Assembly: GCF_014652895.1 (NCBI RefSeq)
Contig: NZ_BMZR01000002.1
Coordinates: forward strand, 62,001-126,000
Length of the DNA stretch: 64,000 nucleotides
Source: Psychrobacter glaciei
GTDB taxonomy: Bacteria > Pseudomonadota > Gammaproteobacteria > Pseudomonadales > Moraxellaceae
Reading direction: 5' to 3'
Part shown: positions 50,063 to 60,565 of the stretch, piece after piece
Numbering within the stretch: the first letter of the stretch is position 1
Layout: each line of letters opens with the position of its first letter
The notes under the pieces: generated by a model
What the model was told of the DNA's origin: nothing
The model's input: the letters and a program-made list of their open reading frames with translations, nothing else
The model's database searches: none
Position numbers and translations under genes: made by a program

Positions 50063-50785
50063 ATGCTCTGGCTTGATCTTGGAAATACCCGCCTGAAATA
50101 CTGGCTCACTGATGATATCGGTCAGATAGTCACACATGATGCCAAACAACATTTGCAGGCACCAGCCGAATTGCTGATGGGTCTGACGGATCGCTTTGAG
50201 CGTTTTGCTCCTGACTTTATTGGTATCTCATCTGTACTAGGTGACGAGCTGAATGCCAAGGTATCAGAGACCTTAAGCCGTCTAAATATTCCGTTTGAAT
50301 TCGTCCATGTCGATGCCGCGCATGCGCTGATGAAGAGTCAATATAATGATGATCAGCTCGGCTGTGATCGTTGGTTACAAATGCTAGGCGCAGTCGATAA
50401 GAAAAAGCGTCAATGTGTGATTGGTTGCGGTACAGCAGTGACTATTGATTTGATCGATCACGCTGAGCATTTGGGTGGTTATATTTTCCCTAGTATCTAT
50501 CTGCAACGGGAGTCGTTGTTTTCTGGTACCAAGCAAATCACCATCTCTAATGGGACTTTCGACAGTGTCAGCCAAGGTGTGACCACACAAGATGCGGTAC
50601 ATCGCGGCATACTATTATCAATCGTCGGTGCAATCAATGAAATTAGCCATCGCCATCCTAACTTTGAAGTTATCATGACGGGTGGTGATGCAGCCATTAT
50701 CTCGCAGCATGTTAATCGCCCTGTACGCCTGCGTGATGACTTGTTATTAAATGGTCTGGCACGATATTTTGATCATAGTAAATAG
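50063..50785 (+). CDS. coaX: Type III pantothenate kinase CoaX
   Basis: First step of CoA synthesis from pantothenate. 240 residues from the ATG preceded by AAAGGGA; an earlier in-frame ATG at 50027 would add 12 residues that the family does not have. Motifs: LWLDLGNTRLKYW (N-terminus), LGCDRWLQMLGA, GCGTAVTIDLID and LGGYIFPSIYL. The ASKH fold proteins of this type need a monovalent cation and are not feedback-inhibited by CoA. It follows birA and is closed by a strong terminator. Confidence 0.95.
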   Translation: MLWLDLGNTRLKYWLTDDIGQIVTHDAKQHLQAPAELLMGLTDRFERFAPDFIGISSVLGDELNAKVSETLSRLNIPFEFVHVDAAHALMKSQYNDDQLGCDRWLQMLGAVDKKKRQCVIGCGTAVTIDLIDHAEHLGGYIFPSIYLQRESLFSGTKQITISNGTFDSVSQGVTTQDAVHRGILLSIVGAINEISHRHPNFEVIMTGGDAAIISQHVNRPVRLRDDLLLNGLARYFDHSK

Positions 50786-50820
50786 CCAGTAGCAGGTATT
50801 ATGAGCTTTCATAAGTTAGA

Positions 50821-50857
50821 AAAAAAAGCAGTACGTCTGAGGCGTACTGCTTTTTTA
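50821..50857. terminator. Bidirectional terminator between coaX and liuA
   Basis: AAAAAAAGCAGTACG / CGTACTGCTTTTTT with a 7-base loop; symmetric A and T runs serve convergent coaX and liuA. Confidence 0.92.
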
Positions 50858-50910
50858 TTTTACGATCAGAAAAGAGTTAAGGTCTTGCTAGTTACTGCCC
50901 TAATCCTTTC

Positions 50911-52098
50911 TTATTTAGTCTCGTTAAACAACTCACGACCGACTAACATACGGCGGATTTCACTGGTTCCTGCGCCGATCTCATACAGCTTAGCATCACG
51001 CCAGTAGCGACCAAGTGGGTACTCATTGGTATAGCCGTTACCACCAAATATTTGAATACCCTCGCCTGCCATCCACGTGGCTTTTTCAGCACACCATAAA
51101 ATCACACTGGCACAGTCTTTACGTACTTCTCGACTATGACCGGCACCGCGGGCGTCCAACATATCGAGGTTTTTACCCACGGTGTACAAGAAGCTACGAC
51201 CTGCCTGCAATATCGTATACATGTCTGCGACTTTGCCTTGGATAAGCTGGAACTCACCGATGGCTTGTCCAAACTGCTTACGATCATGGATATAAGGCAC
51301 GACATTGTCCATCACTGCTTGCATGATACCGATAGGACCTGCGGCCAATACGGCACGCTCATAGTCTAGACCACTCATCAATACCTTAACGCCTTCATTG
51401 AGACCGCCTAAGATATTTTCACTCGGCACGGTGACATTGTTAAAGGTCATCTCACCCGTATGGCTACCACGCATGCCGAGTTTATCCAGCTTTTGTGCTG
51501 TGCCGAAACCTTCCATGCCTTTTTCAACGATAAAGGCTGTCATGCCTTTGCCGCCTAGCTCTGGATTGGTCTTGGCATAGACCACCATCACATCCGCATC
51601 TGGGCCATTGGTGATCCACATTTTGCTACCGTTTAAAATATAGCTGCCGTCTTTTTCTTCAGCTCTGAGCTTCATACTGACCACATCTGAGCCAGCACCA
51701 GTCTCACTCATAGCCAATGCACCGATGAACTCACCGCTGACCAGCTTTGGCAAGTACTTTTGTTTTTGTGCTTCACTGCCATTACGTTTGATTTGGTTGA
51801 TACATAGGTTTGAGTGCGCACCATAGCTCAATGCTACCGATGCCGAAGCACGGCTAATCTCTTCCATCGCGACCATGTGTGCGACGTAGCCCATGTTAGA
51901 ACCGCCGTACTCTTCAGGAACGGTAATGCCATGTAGACCGATGTCACCCATTTTTTGCCATAGATCCATAGGGAACTCATCGCTGCTATCAATCTCGGCA
52001 GCACGTGGGGCGATTTCATTGGCTGCAAACTGCTGTACCATATCGCGTAGGGCATCAATATCTTCGCCAAGCTGAAAATTCAATCCAGGTAAACTCAT
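50911..52098 (-). CDS. liuA: Isovaleryl-CoA dehydrogenase
   Basis: FAD enzyme that oxidises isovaleryl-CoA to 3-methylcrotonyl-CoA in leucine breakdown. 395 residues from the ATG with AAGGA upstream; a second ATG lies six bases earlier. Acyl-CoA dehydrogenase signatures: [18 protein letters not shown] (about 127-144), [18 protein letters not shown] and the C-terminal [33 protein letters not shown]. Last gene of the liu cluster. The specific substrate is inferred from the neighbouring liu genes. Confidence 0.92.
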   Translation of the reverse strand: MSLPGLNFQLGEDIDALRDMVQQFAANEIAPRAAEIDSSDEFPMDLWQKMGDIGLHGITVPEEYGGSNMGYVAHMVAMEEISRASASVALSYGAHSNLCINQIKRNGSEAQKQKYLPKLVSGEFIGALAMSETGAGSDVVSMKLRAEEKDGSYILNGSKMWITNGPDADVMVVYAKTNPELGGKGMTAFIVEKGMEGFGTAQKLDKLGMRGSHTGEMTFNNVTVPSENILGGLNEGVKVLMSGLDYERAVLAAGPIGIMQAVMDNVVPYIHDRKQFGQAIGEFQLIQGKVADMYTILQAGRSFLYTVGKNLDMLDARGAGHSREVRKDCASVILWCAEKATWMAGEGIQIFGGNGYTNEYPLGRYWRDAKLYEIGAGTSEIRRMLVGRELFNETK

Positions 52099-52191
52099 AA
52101 CCATTCCTTGTGTTTTGATATTTTTAAATTTCGAATTTCAATCTGTTTTTTAAAACCACTGTAACTGTATTTATAATGTCATTTTTGAAGT

Positions 52192-52298
52192 CGTAGTCAA
52201 TTCAATGTGAAAGTCTGACAAGGCAACCGAGTGTCGATATATATTGAATATTTCAAGCGAGGTTAACGCTGTCATACTTTTATAGTGGATTGACTATA
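52192..52298. mobile_element. Short inverted-repeat element, family R2, copy 1
   Basis: About 107 bp in the liuE-liuA gap. The left end TAGTCAATTCAA and right end TGGATTGACTATA form imperfect terminal inverted repeats. The core ACAAGGCAACCGA (52218) and GAGGTTAACGCTGT recur in the copies at 56442-56548 and 62574-62681 at the same spacing. MITE-like; no coding capacity. Confidence 0.7.
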
Positions 52299-52302
52299 CT
52301 CA

Positions 52303-53223
52303 TTAAGACTGGCGTTTATTGATGATGGCACGTGCCACGTTTGAACCATTTGGACGCTTTAAGAACGCACTGATACGCTCGCCTGCCACGACCAGTTTAT
52401 CCAAGTCGATACCAGTGTGAATACCCATACCATGCAGCATATACACGACATCTTCGGTCGCGACATTACCCGTTGCGCCTTTGGCATAAGGACAGCCGCC
52501 CAGTCCAGCTACCGAGGTATCAAACTCACTGACACCCATTTGTAGTGCGGCTAGCGTATTACTCAATGCCTGACCATAAGTATCATGAAAATGACCCGAT
52601 AGCATAGAGATATCAGCATATTCTAATGCAGCTTGTAACGCGCGCTGCACTTTGAGCGGTGTACCAACACCAATGGTATCAGCGATGCCAATTTTCTCTG
52701 AGCCAATCTCTATCAGACGCTTGGTCACATAGGCTACTTGGCTTGGATCAATCTCGCCTTCATAAGGACAGCCGACCGTACAAGAAATCACGCCTCGTAC
52801 TTTGATCCCTTGCGCTTTTGCTGCTGCTGCCACTGGTGCAAAACGTTCGATACTCTCGTCGATACTACAATTAATGTTTTTTTGACTAAAGGTTTCACTA
52901 GCTGAGCCAAAAATTACTATTTCATCAGGACGATGCAAAATAGCGTTTTCAAAACCGCGCATATTGGGCACTAGGACTGAATAGCAAACCTCCATCTGCC
53001 GCGTAGGCGCTAGCGCGTCAAGCAGCGCGCTATTATCACCCATTTGCGGCACCCACTTTGGCGAGACAAAACTGGTCGCTTCCAGCTTTTTGACACCTGC
53101 CGCAATCAAATCATTGATAAGCGCTTGCTTAACCTCAGTCGGTACCGTCGTTGACTCGTTTTGCAAGCCATCGCGTGGACTGACATCAACGATGGTGACG
53201 TGTTTTGGGTATGCATTTTTCAT
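52303..53223 (-). CDS. liuE: Hydroxymethylglutaryl-CoA lyase
   Basis: Cleaves HMG-CoA to acetoacetate and acetyl-CoA, the last step of leucine catabolism. 306 residues from the second ATG, preceded by AAGGA; the upstream ATG at 53232 overlaps the ribosome site. Motifs: VTIVDVSPRDGLQNES (N-terminus, catalytic Arg in the DGLQNE loop), GHFHDTYGQALSN with metal ligands, and the GLGGCPYAKGATGNVATED signature with the reactive Cys. It lies between liuD and liuA, both gaps holding a short inverted-repeat element. Confidence 0.94.
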   Translation of the reverse strand: MKNAYPKHVTIVDVSPRDGLQNESTTVPTEVKQALINDLIAAGVKKLEATSFVSPKWVPQMGDNSALLDALAPTRQMEVCYSVLVPNMRGFENAILHRPDEIVIFGSASETFSQKNINCSIDESIERFAPVAAAAKAQGIKVRGVISCTVGCPYEGEIDPSQVAYVTKRLIEIGSEKIGIADTIGVGTPLKVQRALQAALEYADISMLSGHFHDTYGQALSNTLAALQMGVSEFDTSVAGLGGCPYAKGATGNVATEDVVYMLHGMGIHTGIDLDKLVVAGERISAFLKRPNGSNVARAIINKRQS

Positions 53224-53253
53224 ACTTATCATCCTTTTTAATGCTGGCCTTTC

Positions 53254-53399
53254 TATAGTCGATTCAATTTAAAATAATACCGTATTGCTGGGATAGATTT
53301 TGCGAAGCCTCTGGAGCGCGAAGCGCACAGCAAGCGAGGAAAATGTATACCAGCAGAAAGCTATGTTGAACGTACTTCTTTTATATTGCACTGACTATA
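53254..53399. mobile_element. Short inverted-repeat element, family R1, copy 1
   Basis: 146 bp in the liuD-liuE gap, from TATAGTCGATTCAATTTA to TGACTATA. Internal arms TTGCTGGGATAGATTTTG and AAAATGTATACCAGCAG pair imperfectly, so a transcript through it would fold into a long hairpin. A diverged copy of equal length lies at 58261-58406. Confidence 0.75.
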
Positions 53400-53414
53400 T
53401 TATTCTTCCGTCAG

Positions 53415-55532
53415 CTATTCGCTTTCACTATCGATGCGTAATAGCTCGTCACCATCAGCAACCAAGTCACCTGCTGCAAATAGCAATTCTGCCACAACCC
53501 CATCCGTCGGCGCAGTAATGGTATGCTCAATCTTCATGGCTTCGATGACTGCTAACGGCTCACCTTTTTTCACGGTATCACCAACCGCCACTTTAAAGGC
53601 AACAACCTGTCCTGGCATCGGCGATTTTAAACTGCCGACCGCTGCGGACTCTTCGCCTACGTGCGCCATGATATCAACAAGCGTAATCTCGTCACGACCA
53701 CTGTCTGTGAACACATAAACGGTCTCATTAAGTACCCAACTTTGCGCGCTAGTACGTGCACCATCTAACCATAACGTATGATTATTTTCGTCACTACTGG
53801 CATAGCTCACCTGACCTTCATAGACTGTTTCGGTCTGAGCAGCTATGTTAATATTGTCATTATCCTGCGTGTTAGCGATTTCTTTTTCAATAACGAGCGT
53901 AAAGCTGCTGAGATTTTCAGTGCCTTTTTTACTATCAGAACAATTCGCATTATGCCAATTGCTCAGGCGAGCCGTATAAGCATTCTCATCATAAACCAAG
54001 CTGAATGAGCGAGTGTAATCGTTATAAGCACGGAAGCCAGTAGGTTTGCTAAATGGATCGATATCTGACGCTTGCGTCGCCATCTCGCTCGCAAGCTGAC
54101 GAGCAATGGCGGTCACAACTAGCGTGGATAAAGCTAAAGGCTGCTGATTAAAAATCGCATCACGCTCGTGCTCAATCAGAGCAGTATCGAGATTGGCTTT
54201 GCTAAAAGACTCTGTATTTAAAATATAGCGTAAAAATGCCGCGTTATTCGGCAAACCCACGATACGCGTTTGCGCAAGTGCTCGATCGAGCTTGGCTAAT
54301 GCTTGCTCTCGCGTCGGCGCATGAACGATGAGCTTGGCAATCATAGAGTCATAAAACGGGCTAATCACATCACCTTCGCGCACGCCATCATCGATACGTA
54401 CACCAGTACCGTCTTTATCAATCATAAAAGTGCTGTGTTCAGGTTTTTGATACGTAAACAACGTACCTGTCGCTGGCAAGAAGCTATTGTCAGGGTTTTC
54501 GGCACAGATGCGTGCCTCAATTGCATGACCGTTGATAGTTAGGTCCGCTTGGGTTTTTGGCAATGGCTGACCTGCCGCGACCAACAGCTGCCACTCGACC
54601 AAATCGACACCAGTGATCGCTTCACTGACTGGATGCTCAACCTGCAATCGCGTATTCATTTCCATGAAATAAAAATTCATAGAATCTTCACGCTGCTCAA
54701 CGATGAACTCGACCGTGCCTGCGCCAACATAATTGACCGCACGAGCCGCTTCGATGGCAGCCGTTCCCATCGCCTCACGCATCACAATATCAACGCCCGG
54801 TGCGGGCGCTTCTTCTAATACTTTTTGGTGGCGGCGCTGTACGGAACAATCACGCTCAAACAAATGCACATAGTTGCCATGCGCATCACCAAATACTTGA
54901 ATTTCGATATGACGTGGTTTCAGCGCGTATTTCTCAACCAACACTTTATCATCACCAAAGCTGGTAATGGCTTCACGGCGACAGGAGTCTAGCAAGTCAA
55001 TAAAATCGCTGCTTTTTTCAACGATACGCATGCCTTTACCGCCGCCACCTGCACTGGCTTTAATCAAGACAGGATAGCCAATAGAGTCTGCCTGCTGCTG
55101 CAAAAATTCTGCATCTTGATTGTCACCATGATAGCCCGGTATCAGCGGCACGCCAGCTGTTTCCATCAACCGCTTGGACTCAGACTTGCCGCCCATGGCG
55201 CGGATAGCGTCGGCTGAAGGTCCGATAAATACCAGTCCTGCATCCTGACAGGCTTGCGCAAAATCAGCATTTTCGCTCAAAAACCCATAACCCGGATGAA
55301 TCGCTTGTGCGCCAGTCTCAAGCGCTATCGCAATAATGGCATCGCCTTTTAGGTAGCTGTCTTTCGGTGCCGAGCCGCCCAAATAGATAGCCTCATCACA
55401 GACAGCCACATGCTTAGCTTCACGATCCGCATCAGAATAAACAGCGACGGTGCTGACACCCAGACGCTTGGCAGTCGCGGCTACTCGGCAGGCAATTTCA
55501 CCACGGTTGGCGATTAGAATTTTAGAAAACAT
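53415..55532 (-). CDS. liuD: Methylcrotonyl-CoA carboxylase, biotin-containing alpha subunit
   Basis: Biotin-dependent carboxylation of 3-methylcrotonyl-CoA together with LiuB. 705 residues: biotin carboxylase N-terminal domain (ILIANRGEIACRVAATAKRLG), ATP-grasp (KASAGGGGKGMRIV; MEMNTRLQVEHPVSEAITG), the BC C-terminal domain (VEIARICAENP-like HAIEARICAENPDNSFLPATG), a linker rich in Asn/Asp and a C-terminal biotinyl domain (SPMPGQVVAFKVAVGDTVKKG). The biotinylation site reads EAMKIEHT, Ile replacing the more usual Met after Lys. It is biotinylated by the BirA encoded upstream. It lies between liuC and liuE. Confidence 0.95.
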   Translation of the reverse strand: MFSKILIANRGEIACRVAATAKRLGVSTVAVYSDADREAKHVAVCDEAIYLGGSAPKDSYLKGDAIIAIALETGAQAIHPGYGFLSENADFAQACQDAGLVFIGPSADAIRAMGGKSESKRLMETAGVPLIPGYHGDNQDAEFLQQQADSIGYPVLIKASAGGGGKGMRIVEKSSDFIDLLDSCRREAITSFGDDKVLVEKYALKPRHIEIQVFGDAHGNYVHLFERDCSVQRRHQKVLEEAPAPGVDIVMREAMGTAAIEAARAVNYVGAGTVEFIVEQREDSMNFYFMEMNTRLQVEHPVSEAITGVDLVEWQLLVAAGQPLPKTQADLTINGHAIEARICAENPDNSFLPATGTLFTYQKPEHSTFMIDKDGTGVRIDDGVREGDVISPFYDSMIAKLIVHAPTREQALAKLDRALAQTRIVGLPNNAAFLRYILNTESFSKANLDTALIEHERDAIFNQQPLALSTLVVTAIARQLASEMATQASDIDPFSKPTGFRAYNDYTRSFSLVYDENAYTARLSNWHNANCSDSKKGTENLSSFTLVIEKEIANTQDNDNINIAAQTETVYEGQVSYASSDENNHTLWLDGARTSAQSWVLNETVYVFTDSGRDEITLVDIMAHVGEESAAVGSLKSPMPGQVVAFKVAVGDTVKKGEPLAVIEAMKIEHTITAPTDGVVAELLFAAGDLVADGDELLRIDSESE

Positions 55533-55592
55533 AACTATCCCTGTGTCTTGTCATTGTTATTTGACGTCTTGTCTATTTACCCATTTATATCG

Positions 55593-56402
55593 TTAGTCTG
55601 CTGTCAGCCAATCAGGCTTACGTTTTTGCAAAAACGCTTGTACACCCTCTTTGCCTTGCTTTGATGAGCGGATATCAGCGATACCTTTGACCGTATCGGC
55701 AATCAGTTCATCTGTAATAGGCGCACCAGCAACATCGTGTAATAGCTGCTTGCAGGTTTTGACCGCATCAGGGCTGTTTTTAACGACCTTATTACAGAAC
55801 GCAGCTACTTCATCACTTAGCCACTCTTCGCTAACACGCTCATGGATAAAGCCAAGCTGACGTGCTTTTTTGGCATCAAATACTTCAGCACTTAAGACAT
55901 AACGCTGTGACGCTCTAGCGCCTAGTGCTCGGATGACATAAGGGCTGATAGTGGCAGGTGCCAACCCTAAACGCACTTCGCTTAGGCAAAAATTTGCAAT
56001 CTTAACGGCGATAGCCACATCACAGACAGCCACTAATCCCATGCCACCTGCATAAACATCACCTTGAATAGCTGCGACTGTTGGCTTCGGACATTCATAA
56101 ATAGTTTTGAGCATTTGTGCCAATTTGTCCGCGTCTGCTAGATTTTCTTCATAGCTATAATCCGCCATGGCCCGCATCCAATTCAAATCAGCACCTGCAC
56201 AAAATGCTTTGCCAGCAGCTGCTAGCACAATGACACGTACATTATCATCAGCACCAAGCGTACTGAATGCATCGGTTAGCTCAGCAATCATTTCATCGTT
56301 AAAAGCATTGCGTATCTCAGGGCGGTTTAACGTCACCGTAGCAACGTGCTGCTCCACTTTAACCAGTAGACTTTTATAATTTTTATCACTGTCTTTTTGC
56401 AT
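55593..56402 (-). CDS. liuC: Methylglutaconyl-CoA hydratase
   Basis: Hydrates 3-methylglutaconyl-CoA to HMG-CoA. 269 residues from the ATG preceded by GAGAAAGTT; an in-frame TTG at 56450 would add 16 residues. Crotonase-fold motifs: VATVTLNRPEIRNAFNDEM, AAGKAFCAGADLNWMRAM and the oxyanion-hole region AAIQGDVYAGGMGLVAVCDVA. Assignment to this step rests on the liu context. It lies 60 bp before liuD, the tightest gap of the cluster. Confidence 0.92.
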   Translation of the reverse strand: MQKDSDKNYKSLLVKVEQHVATVTLNRPEIRNAFNDEMIAELTDAFSTLGADDNVRVIVLAAAGKAFCAGADLNWMRAMADYSYEENLADADKLAQMLKTIYECPKPTVAAIQGDVYAGGMGLVAVCDVAIAVKIANFCLSEVRLGLAPATISPYVIRALGARASQRYVLSAEVFDAKKARQLGFIHERVSEEWLSDEVAAFCNKVVKNSPDAVKTCKQLLHDVAGAPITDELIADTVKGIADIRSSKQGKEGVQAFLQKRKPDWLTAD

Positions 56403-56441
56403 AACTTTCTCTATATTTTTATGTAAATACTTAAACCAACG

Positions 56442-56548
56442 CTTGGTCAATCCATAATAATGTTAATACAAGGAAACCGAATGTAGATGTACAAATCGTA
56501 CTTCAAATGAGGTTGATGCAGTAGTCGCTTATTATGGGAAGGCCTTAA
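56442..56548. mobile_element. Short inverted-repeat element, family R2, copy 2
   Basis: About 107 bp in the liuB-liuC gap. Left TGGTCAATCC, core ACAAGGAAACCGA (56468) and ATGAGGTTGATGCAGT align with copy 1 at identical spacing. The right end is decayed, but CCATAATAA / TTATTATGG pair internally. Confidence 0.6.
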
Positions 56549-56553
56549 AATTA

Positions 56554-58164
56554 TTACATTCTAAAAACACCAAACGTCGTCTCTTCAATCGGTGCGTTAT
56601 ACGCAGCGCTCAATCCTAAAGCCAATACATGACGGGTATCAGCAGGGTCAATTACGCCATCATCCCACATGCGTGCGGTAGCATAATATGGATGACCTTG
56701 CTCTTCATACATTTCACGAATCGGCGCTTTAAATGCGGCTTCGTCTTCATCACTCCACGCCTCGCCTTTGCGGTCAAAATTATCACGTTTGACCGTTGCC
56801 AGTACCGATGCGGCTTGCTCGCCGCCCATCACAGAGATACGCGCATTTGGCCACATCCACAAGAAACGCGGGCTATAAGCGCGGCCACACATACCGTAGT
56901 TACCAGCACCGAATGAGCCACCGACAATGACCGTGAACTTTGGCACTTTTGCATTGGCGACTGCCATGACCATTTTGGCACCATGACGGGCAATGCCTTC
57001 GTTTTCGTATTTACGACCGACCATAAAGCCAGTGATGTTCTGGAGGAATACTAAAGGAATTTTGCGTTTACAGCACAGCTCAATGAAGTGTGTTCCTTTT
57101 TGCGCTGACTCACTGAACAAGATACCGTTATTAGCGATGATACCAACAGGCATCCCTTCGATATGAGCAAAACCACAAACCAACGTCGTACCAAAGCGTG
57201 CTTTAAACTCATCAAAGGCACTATCATCAACGACACGTGCAATTATTTCTTTGATATCAAATGGCTTGCGTTTGTCCGTTGGAATCACACCATATAGCTC
57301 TTTGGCGTCATAACGCGGCGGACGCGGTGTGATTTGATTAGGAATATTTTTCGCAGGGCGATTTAGATGACTAACGATATTACGTGCGATCGATAGCGCG
57401 TGGGTATCGTTTTGCGCTAGGTGATCGACCACGCCTGACAGTCGAGTATGCACATCGCCGCCACCTAAGTCTTCTGCAGTGACCTCTTCGCCAGTCGCTG
57501 CTTTGACCAGTGGCGGACCACCCAAGAAGATAGTGCCTTGCTCTTTGACGATAATAGATTCATCGCTCATGGCAGGCACATACGCACCGCCAGCGGTACA
57601 GCTGCCCATGACCACGGCAATCTGCGGAATACCCGCGGCACTCAGGTTAGCTTGGTTAAAAAAGATACGGCCGAAATGCTCTTTATCAGGGAATACATCG
57701 TCTTGATTCGGTAAGTTTGCGCCACCTGAATCGACTAGATAAACGCATGGCAGATGATTTTCTTGCGCAATCTCTTGTGCTCGCAGGTGTTTTTTGACCG
57801 TCATTGGATAGTACGTGCCGCCCTTTACTGTGGCGTCATTACAGACAATCATGCATTCAATACCATTGATACGGCCGATACCCGCAATCACGCCAGCCGC
57901 TGGAATCTCTTCGCCATACATATCATGTGCGGCCATCGGTGCCACTTCTAAAAATGGTGTACCCACATCAAGCAAACGCTCGACACGCTCACGTGGTAGC
58001 AACTTGCCGCGTGCTAGATGCTTGGCTCGTGCGCGCTCTGAGCCGCCTTGAGCGACTTTACGCAAGTGTACATACAAGTCATCGACTATCTCTTGCATCG
58101 CGGCACTGTTTTGCTGAAAGTCGCTTGAGTTTGGACTCAGTTTACTGGTTATGATAGCGCTCAT
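56554..58164 (-). CDS. liuB: Methylcrotonyl-CoA carboxylase, carboxyltransferase beta subunit
   Basis: Transfers the carboxyl group from biotin to 3-methylcrotonyl-CoA. 536 residues. Crotonase-type carboxyltransferase motifs include [73 protein letters not shown] and [20 protein letters not shown]. First gene of the liu cluster in transcription order. The upstream gap carries an R1 repeat; no LiuR-type regulator gene is in the window. Confidence 0.95.
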   Translation of the reverse strand: MSAIITSKLSPNSSDFQQNSAAMQEIVDDLYVHLRKVAQGGSERARAKHLARGKLLPRERVERLLDVGTPFLEVAPMAAHDMYGEEIPAAGVIAGIGRINGIECMIVCNDATVKGGTYYPMTVKKHLRAQEIAQENHLPCVYLVDSGGANLPNQDDVFPDKEHFGRIFFNQANLSAAGIPQIAVVMGSCTAGGAYVPAMSDESIIVKEQGTIFLGGPPLVKAATGEEVTAEDLGGGDVHTRLSGVVDHLAQNDTHALSIARNIVSHLNRPAKNIPNQITPRPPRYDAKELYGVIPTDKRKPFDIKEIIARVVDDSAFDEFKARFGTTLVCGFAHIEGMPVGIIANNGILFSESAQKGTHFIELCCKRKIPLVFLQNITGFMVGRKYENEGIARHGAKMVMAVANAKVPKFTVIVGGSFGAGNYGMCGRAYSPRFLWMWPNARISVMGGEQAASVLATVKRDNFDRKGEAWSDEDEAAFKAPIREMYEEQGHPYYATARMWDDGVIDPADTRHVLALGLSAAYNAPIEETTFGVFRM

Positions 58165-58260
58165 GATATCCCTTTTTCTTTAATACGTAGATGCAAGTAG
58201 CTTTTTATGCAAATGATTCTAGCTACTGGTTATTTTAGTCTGGATTCGTATTCTTATTCG

Positions 58261-58406
58261 TATAGTCAGTTCAATTTATAATCGATACAGCGAGATTTGG
58301 GTGAATTTTTTGTAGTCTCTGTCGGCATAGGCACAGCAAGCTAGAAAAATTAATACAAGTCTCGCGTTATACCATAACGTATTTATTCCACTTGGTATCG
58401 ACCATA
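58261..58406. mobile_element. Short inverted-repeat element, family R1, copy 2
   Basis: A diverged copy of 53254-53399 between the first acyl-CoA synthetase and liuB, 146 bp by the terminal matches. Shared blocks: TATAGTC, TTCAATTTA, GCACAGCAAGC near the middle and a degenerate right end CGACCATA. It lies in the only space available for a liuB promoter. Confidence 0.6.
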
Positions 58407-58440
58407 ACTTTTAATAAATTAGACATAATAGTCAGATTAA

Positions 58441-60216
58441 CTATAATCCCAGCTCTTCTTTCATCTGCTCAATGATTTTATATTTCTGAATTTTGCCAGT
58501 GATGGTCATTGGGTATTCAGTGACAAAGCGATAGTAAGCTGGCACTTTATAATGAGCAATATGCTCACTACAGAATTGGCGTACTTCTTCTTCAGTCAAA
58601 CAGCCAGATTCCTTAGGAATAATCCATGCAGCCAATACCTCGCCATACTTTTTATCAGGAATTCCGACGATTTGTACATCACGAATCTTTGGATGACGAT
58701 AGAGGTAATTTTCAATTTCTACTGGATAGATATTTTCGCCACCGCGAATCACCATGTCTTTACTACGGCCAACGATTTTGACATAGCCATCTTCATCCAT
58801 GGTTGCCAAATCACCCGTATGCATCCAGCCATCTTGGATGGCTTCGCGCGTTTTAAAGCGACTGCCCCAGTAGCCTTTCATTACTGAATAACCACGCGTG
58901 AGTAGCTCACCTGTTTCGCCCAGCGCCACGATTTCACCCGTTGCGGTATCGATTACTTTGACTTCAAGTGCAGGCTGTACCAACCCCACCGTCGATACTT
59001 GCTTATCAAGCGGCGTATGTTCATTGGTCTGGCAAGATACGGGACTGGTCTCTGTCATACCATATGCGATGGTAACTTCGCTCATGTGCATCTCATCAAT
59101 GACGCGGCGCATGACTTCAATCGGACAGCTAGACCCCGCCATGATGCCAGTACGCAAAGTTGATAAATCAAAGTTTTCAAACTCAGGATGGTCGAGCTCA
59201 GCGATAAACATCGTTGGCACACCGTGCAGACCCGTACACTTCTCTTCTTCAACTGCTTGCAAGACTGTCAGTGGCTCGAAGCCATCGTTTGGATAAACGA
59301 TACAACCGCCATGCGTGAGAATCGCTAAGTTACCAAGCACCATACCGAAGCAATGATAGAGTGGCACTGGAATACACAGCTTATCTTCTTCGGTGAGATT
59401 CATAGCCTCACCGATAAAGTAACCGTTGTTAAGAATATTGCGATGGCTTAAGGTTGCACCTTTTGGTGTACCAGTTGTACCACTGGTGAACTGTACATTG
59501 ATGGCATCCGTATTTTTAAGCTGCGCCTGGCGCTCGGCAACACGGGGATCGTTGGCATCGCCTTCCGCCATCCATGCCGAGAACTTCTGCATAAAGCCGA
59601 ACTCTTCATCAGAGTCTGGCTCATCAATCCAAATAATGCGCTCGATCGTCGGAATCTCAACCAAATCAAGCTGCGTATAGTCTTTATGATAAATCTCAGG
59701 GCACAGCTCGCGGATTAAACTGGCGTAATCACTGCTTTTGAAATGACGCATGAGCACAAGCGCCGAGCAGCCCAATTTATTCAGGGCATATTGCAGCTCA
59801 AAAGTACGATAGGCGGGATTGATATTGACGAGAATGACGCCAACTTTCGCGGTTGCCAATTGCATTAATAGCCATTCAGCATTGTTGTGTGACCAGATGC
59901 CGATACGATCGCCAATCTCAAGTCCCATCTCAATCATGCTACTGGCCAGCTGATTAACATGCTGCTGTAGCTCACGATATGTCCAGCGGATGTTTTGATG
60001 GCGCACGACCAGTGCTTCGCGCTCTGGATACTTGGATACGATAGCATCAAAAAAATCACCGATAGTCGCTTCAATCAGCGGCACATCAGGACCTTTGTCA
60101 TAGCTTTGAGTTAGCGGTGCATTCGCTGAGCGTGCGCCCATGTTGATACTAGGAATATTATTTAAAATAGCATCGAAATCAACGTGAGTCGCATTCAAAT
60201 CGGAATGTTGAGTCAT
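58441..60216 (-). CDS. Acyl-CoA synthetase (AMP-forming), paralogue 1
   Basis: Activates a carboxylic acid to its CoA thioester via an acyl-AMP. 591 residues. Motifs: [18 protein letters not shown] (P-loop, near 237-254), the GMTETSPVS block, [19 protein letters not shown] and the Lys-containing C-terminal [13 protein letters not shown]. Medium/branched-chain acids are the most likely substrates, inferred from the liu neighbours; no specificity residue proves it. Paralogue 2 (60566-62332) is nearly the same protein. AAAGGA before ATG lies in a leader almost identical to that of paralogue 2. Confidence 0.92.
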   Translation of the reverse strand: MTQHSDLNATHVDFDAILNNIPSINMGARSANAPLTQSYDKGPDVPLIEATIGDFFDAIVSKYPEREALVVRHQNIRWTYRELQQHVNQLASSMIEMGLEIGDRIGIWSHNNAEWLLMQLATAKVGVILVNINPAYRTFELQYALNKLGCSALVLMRHFKSSDYASLIRELCPEIYHKDYTQLDLVEIPTIERIIWIDEPDSDEEFGFMQKFSAWMAEGDANDPRVAERQAQLKNTDAINVQFTSGTTGTPKGATLSHRNILNNGYFIGEAMNLTEEDKLCIPVPLYHCFGMVLGNLAILTHGGCIVYPNDGFEPLTVLQAVEEEKCTGLHGVPTMFIAELDHPEFENFDLSTLRTGIMAGSSCPIEVMRRVIDEMHMSEVTIAYGMTETSPVSCQTNEHTPLDKQVSTVGLVQPALEVKVIDTATGEIVALGETGELLTRGYSVMKGYWGSRFKTREAIQDGWMHTGDLATMDEDGYVKIVGRSKDMVIRGGENIYPVEIENYLYRHPKIRDVQIVGIPDKKYGEVLAAWIIPKESGCLTEEEVRQFCSEHIAHYKVPAYYRFVTEYPMTITGKIQKYKIIEQMKEELGL

Positions 60217-60320
60217 AACGAGTCCTTTCGTTTTACTTTTTATAGTATTTATAGATAGTGCTTATTGATAGCCTGTGGGCAAGCTTTCTTCCTTGATCAG
60301 GTCTTACATAGCATTCAGCT

Positions 60321-60372
60321 ACTATAACGCCATCAATGAAAGCGTGTCAACAATATCAATACAGTATGTATC
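60321..60372 (-). promoter_or_regulatory. Promoter and putative operator of acyl-CoA synthetase 1
   Basis: On the minus strand TTGACA (60345-60350) and TATAGT (60321-60326) are 18 bp apart. Seven bases upstream of the -35 box lies the near-palindrome GATACATACTGTATT (60358-60372). The same arrangement precedes paralogue 2. Confidence 0.65.
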
Positions 60373-60440
60373 ATTTAATTAGTCATTAAATACTTGCACT
60401 TGGTAAAAGGTAGCATAGAATCATGGCAAATATTTGACAT

Positions 60441-60477
60441 AAAAAAAACCAACCATACAATAGGTAGTATGGTTGGC
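60441..60477 (-). terminator. Terminator of acyl-CoA synthetase 2
   Basis: Perfect stem CCAACCATAC / GTATGGTTGG with an 8-base loop and, on the minus strand, a T8 run. It stops transcripts of the upstream paralogue, so paralogue 1 depends on its own promoter. Confidence 0.9.
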
Positions 60478-60565
60478 CTCTTTAGCAATTAATGGCATCA
60501 ATGCTTGATAGTTGCACTGCATAAGCCTTTCACACTGGATAATAGCTACTGCTCAAAATGCCAAA

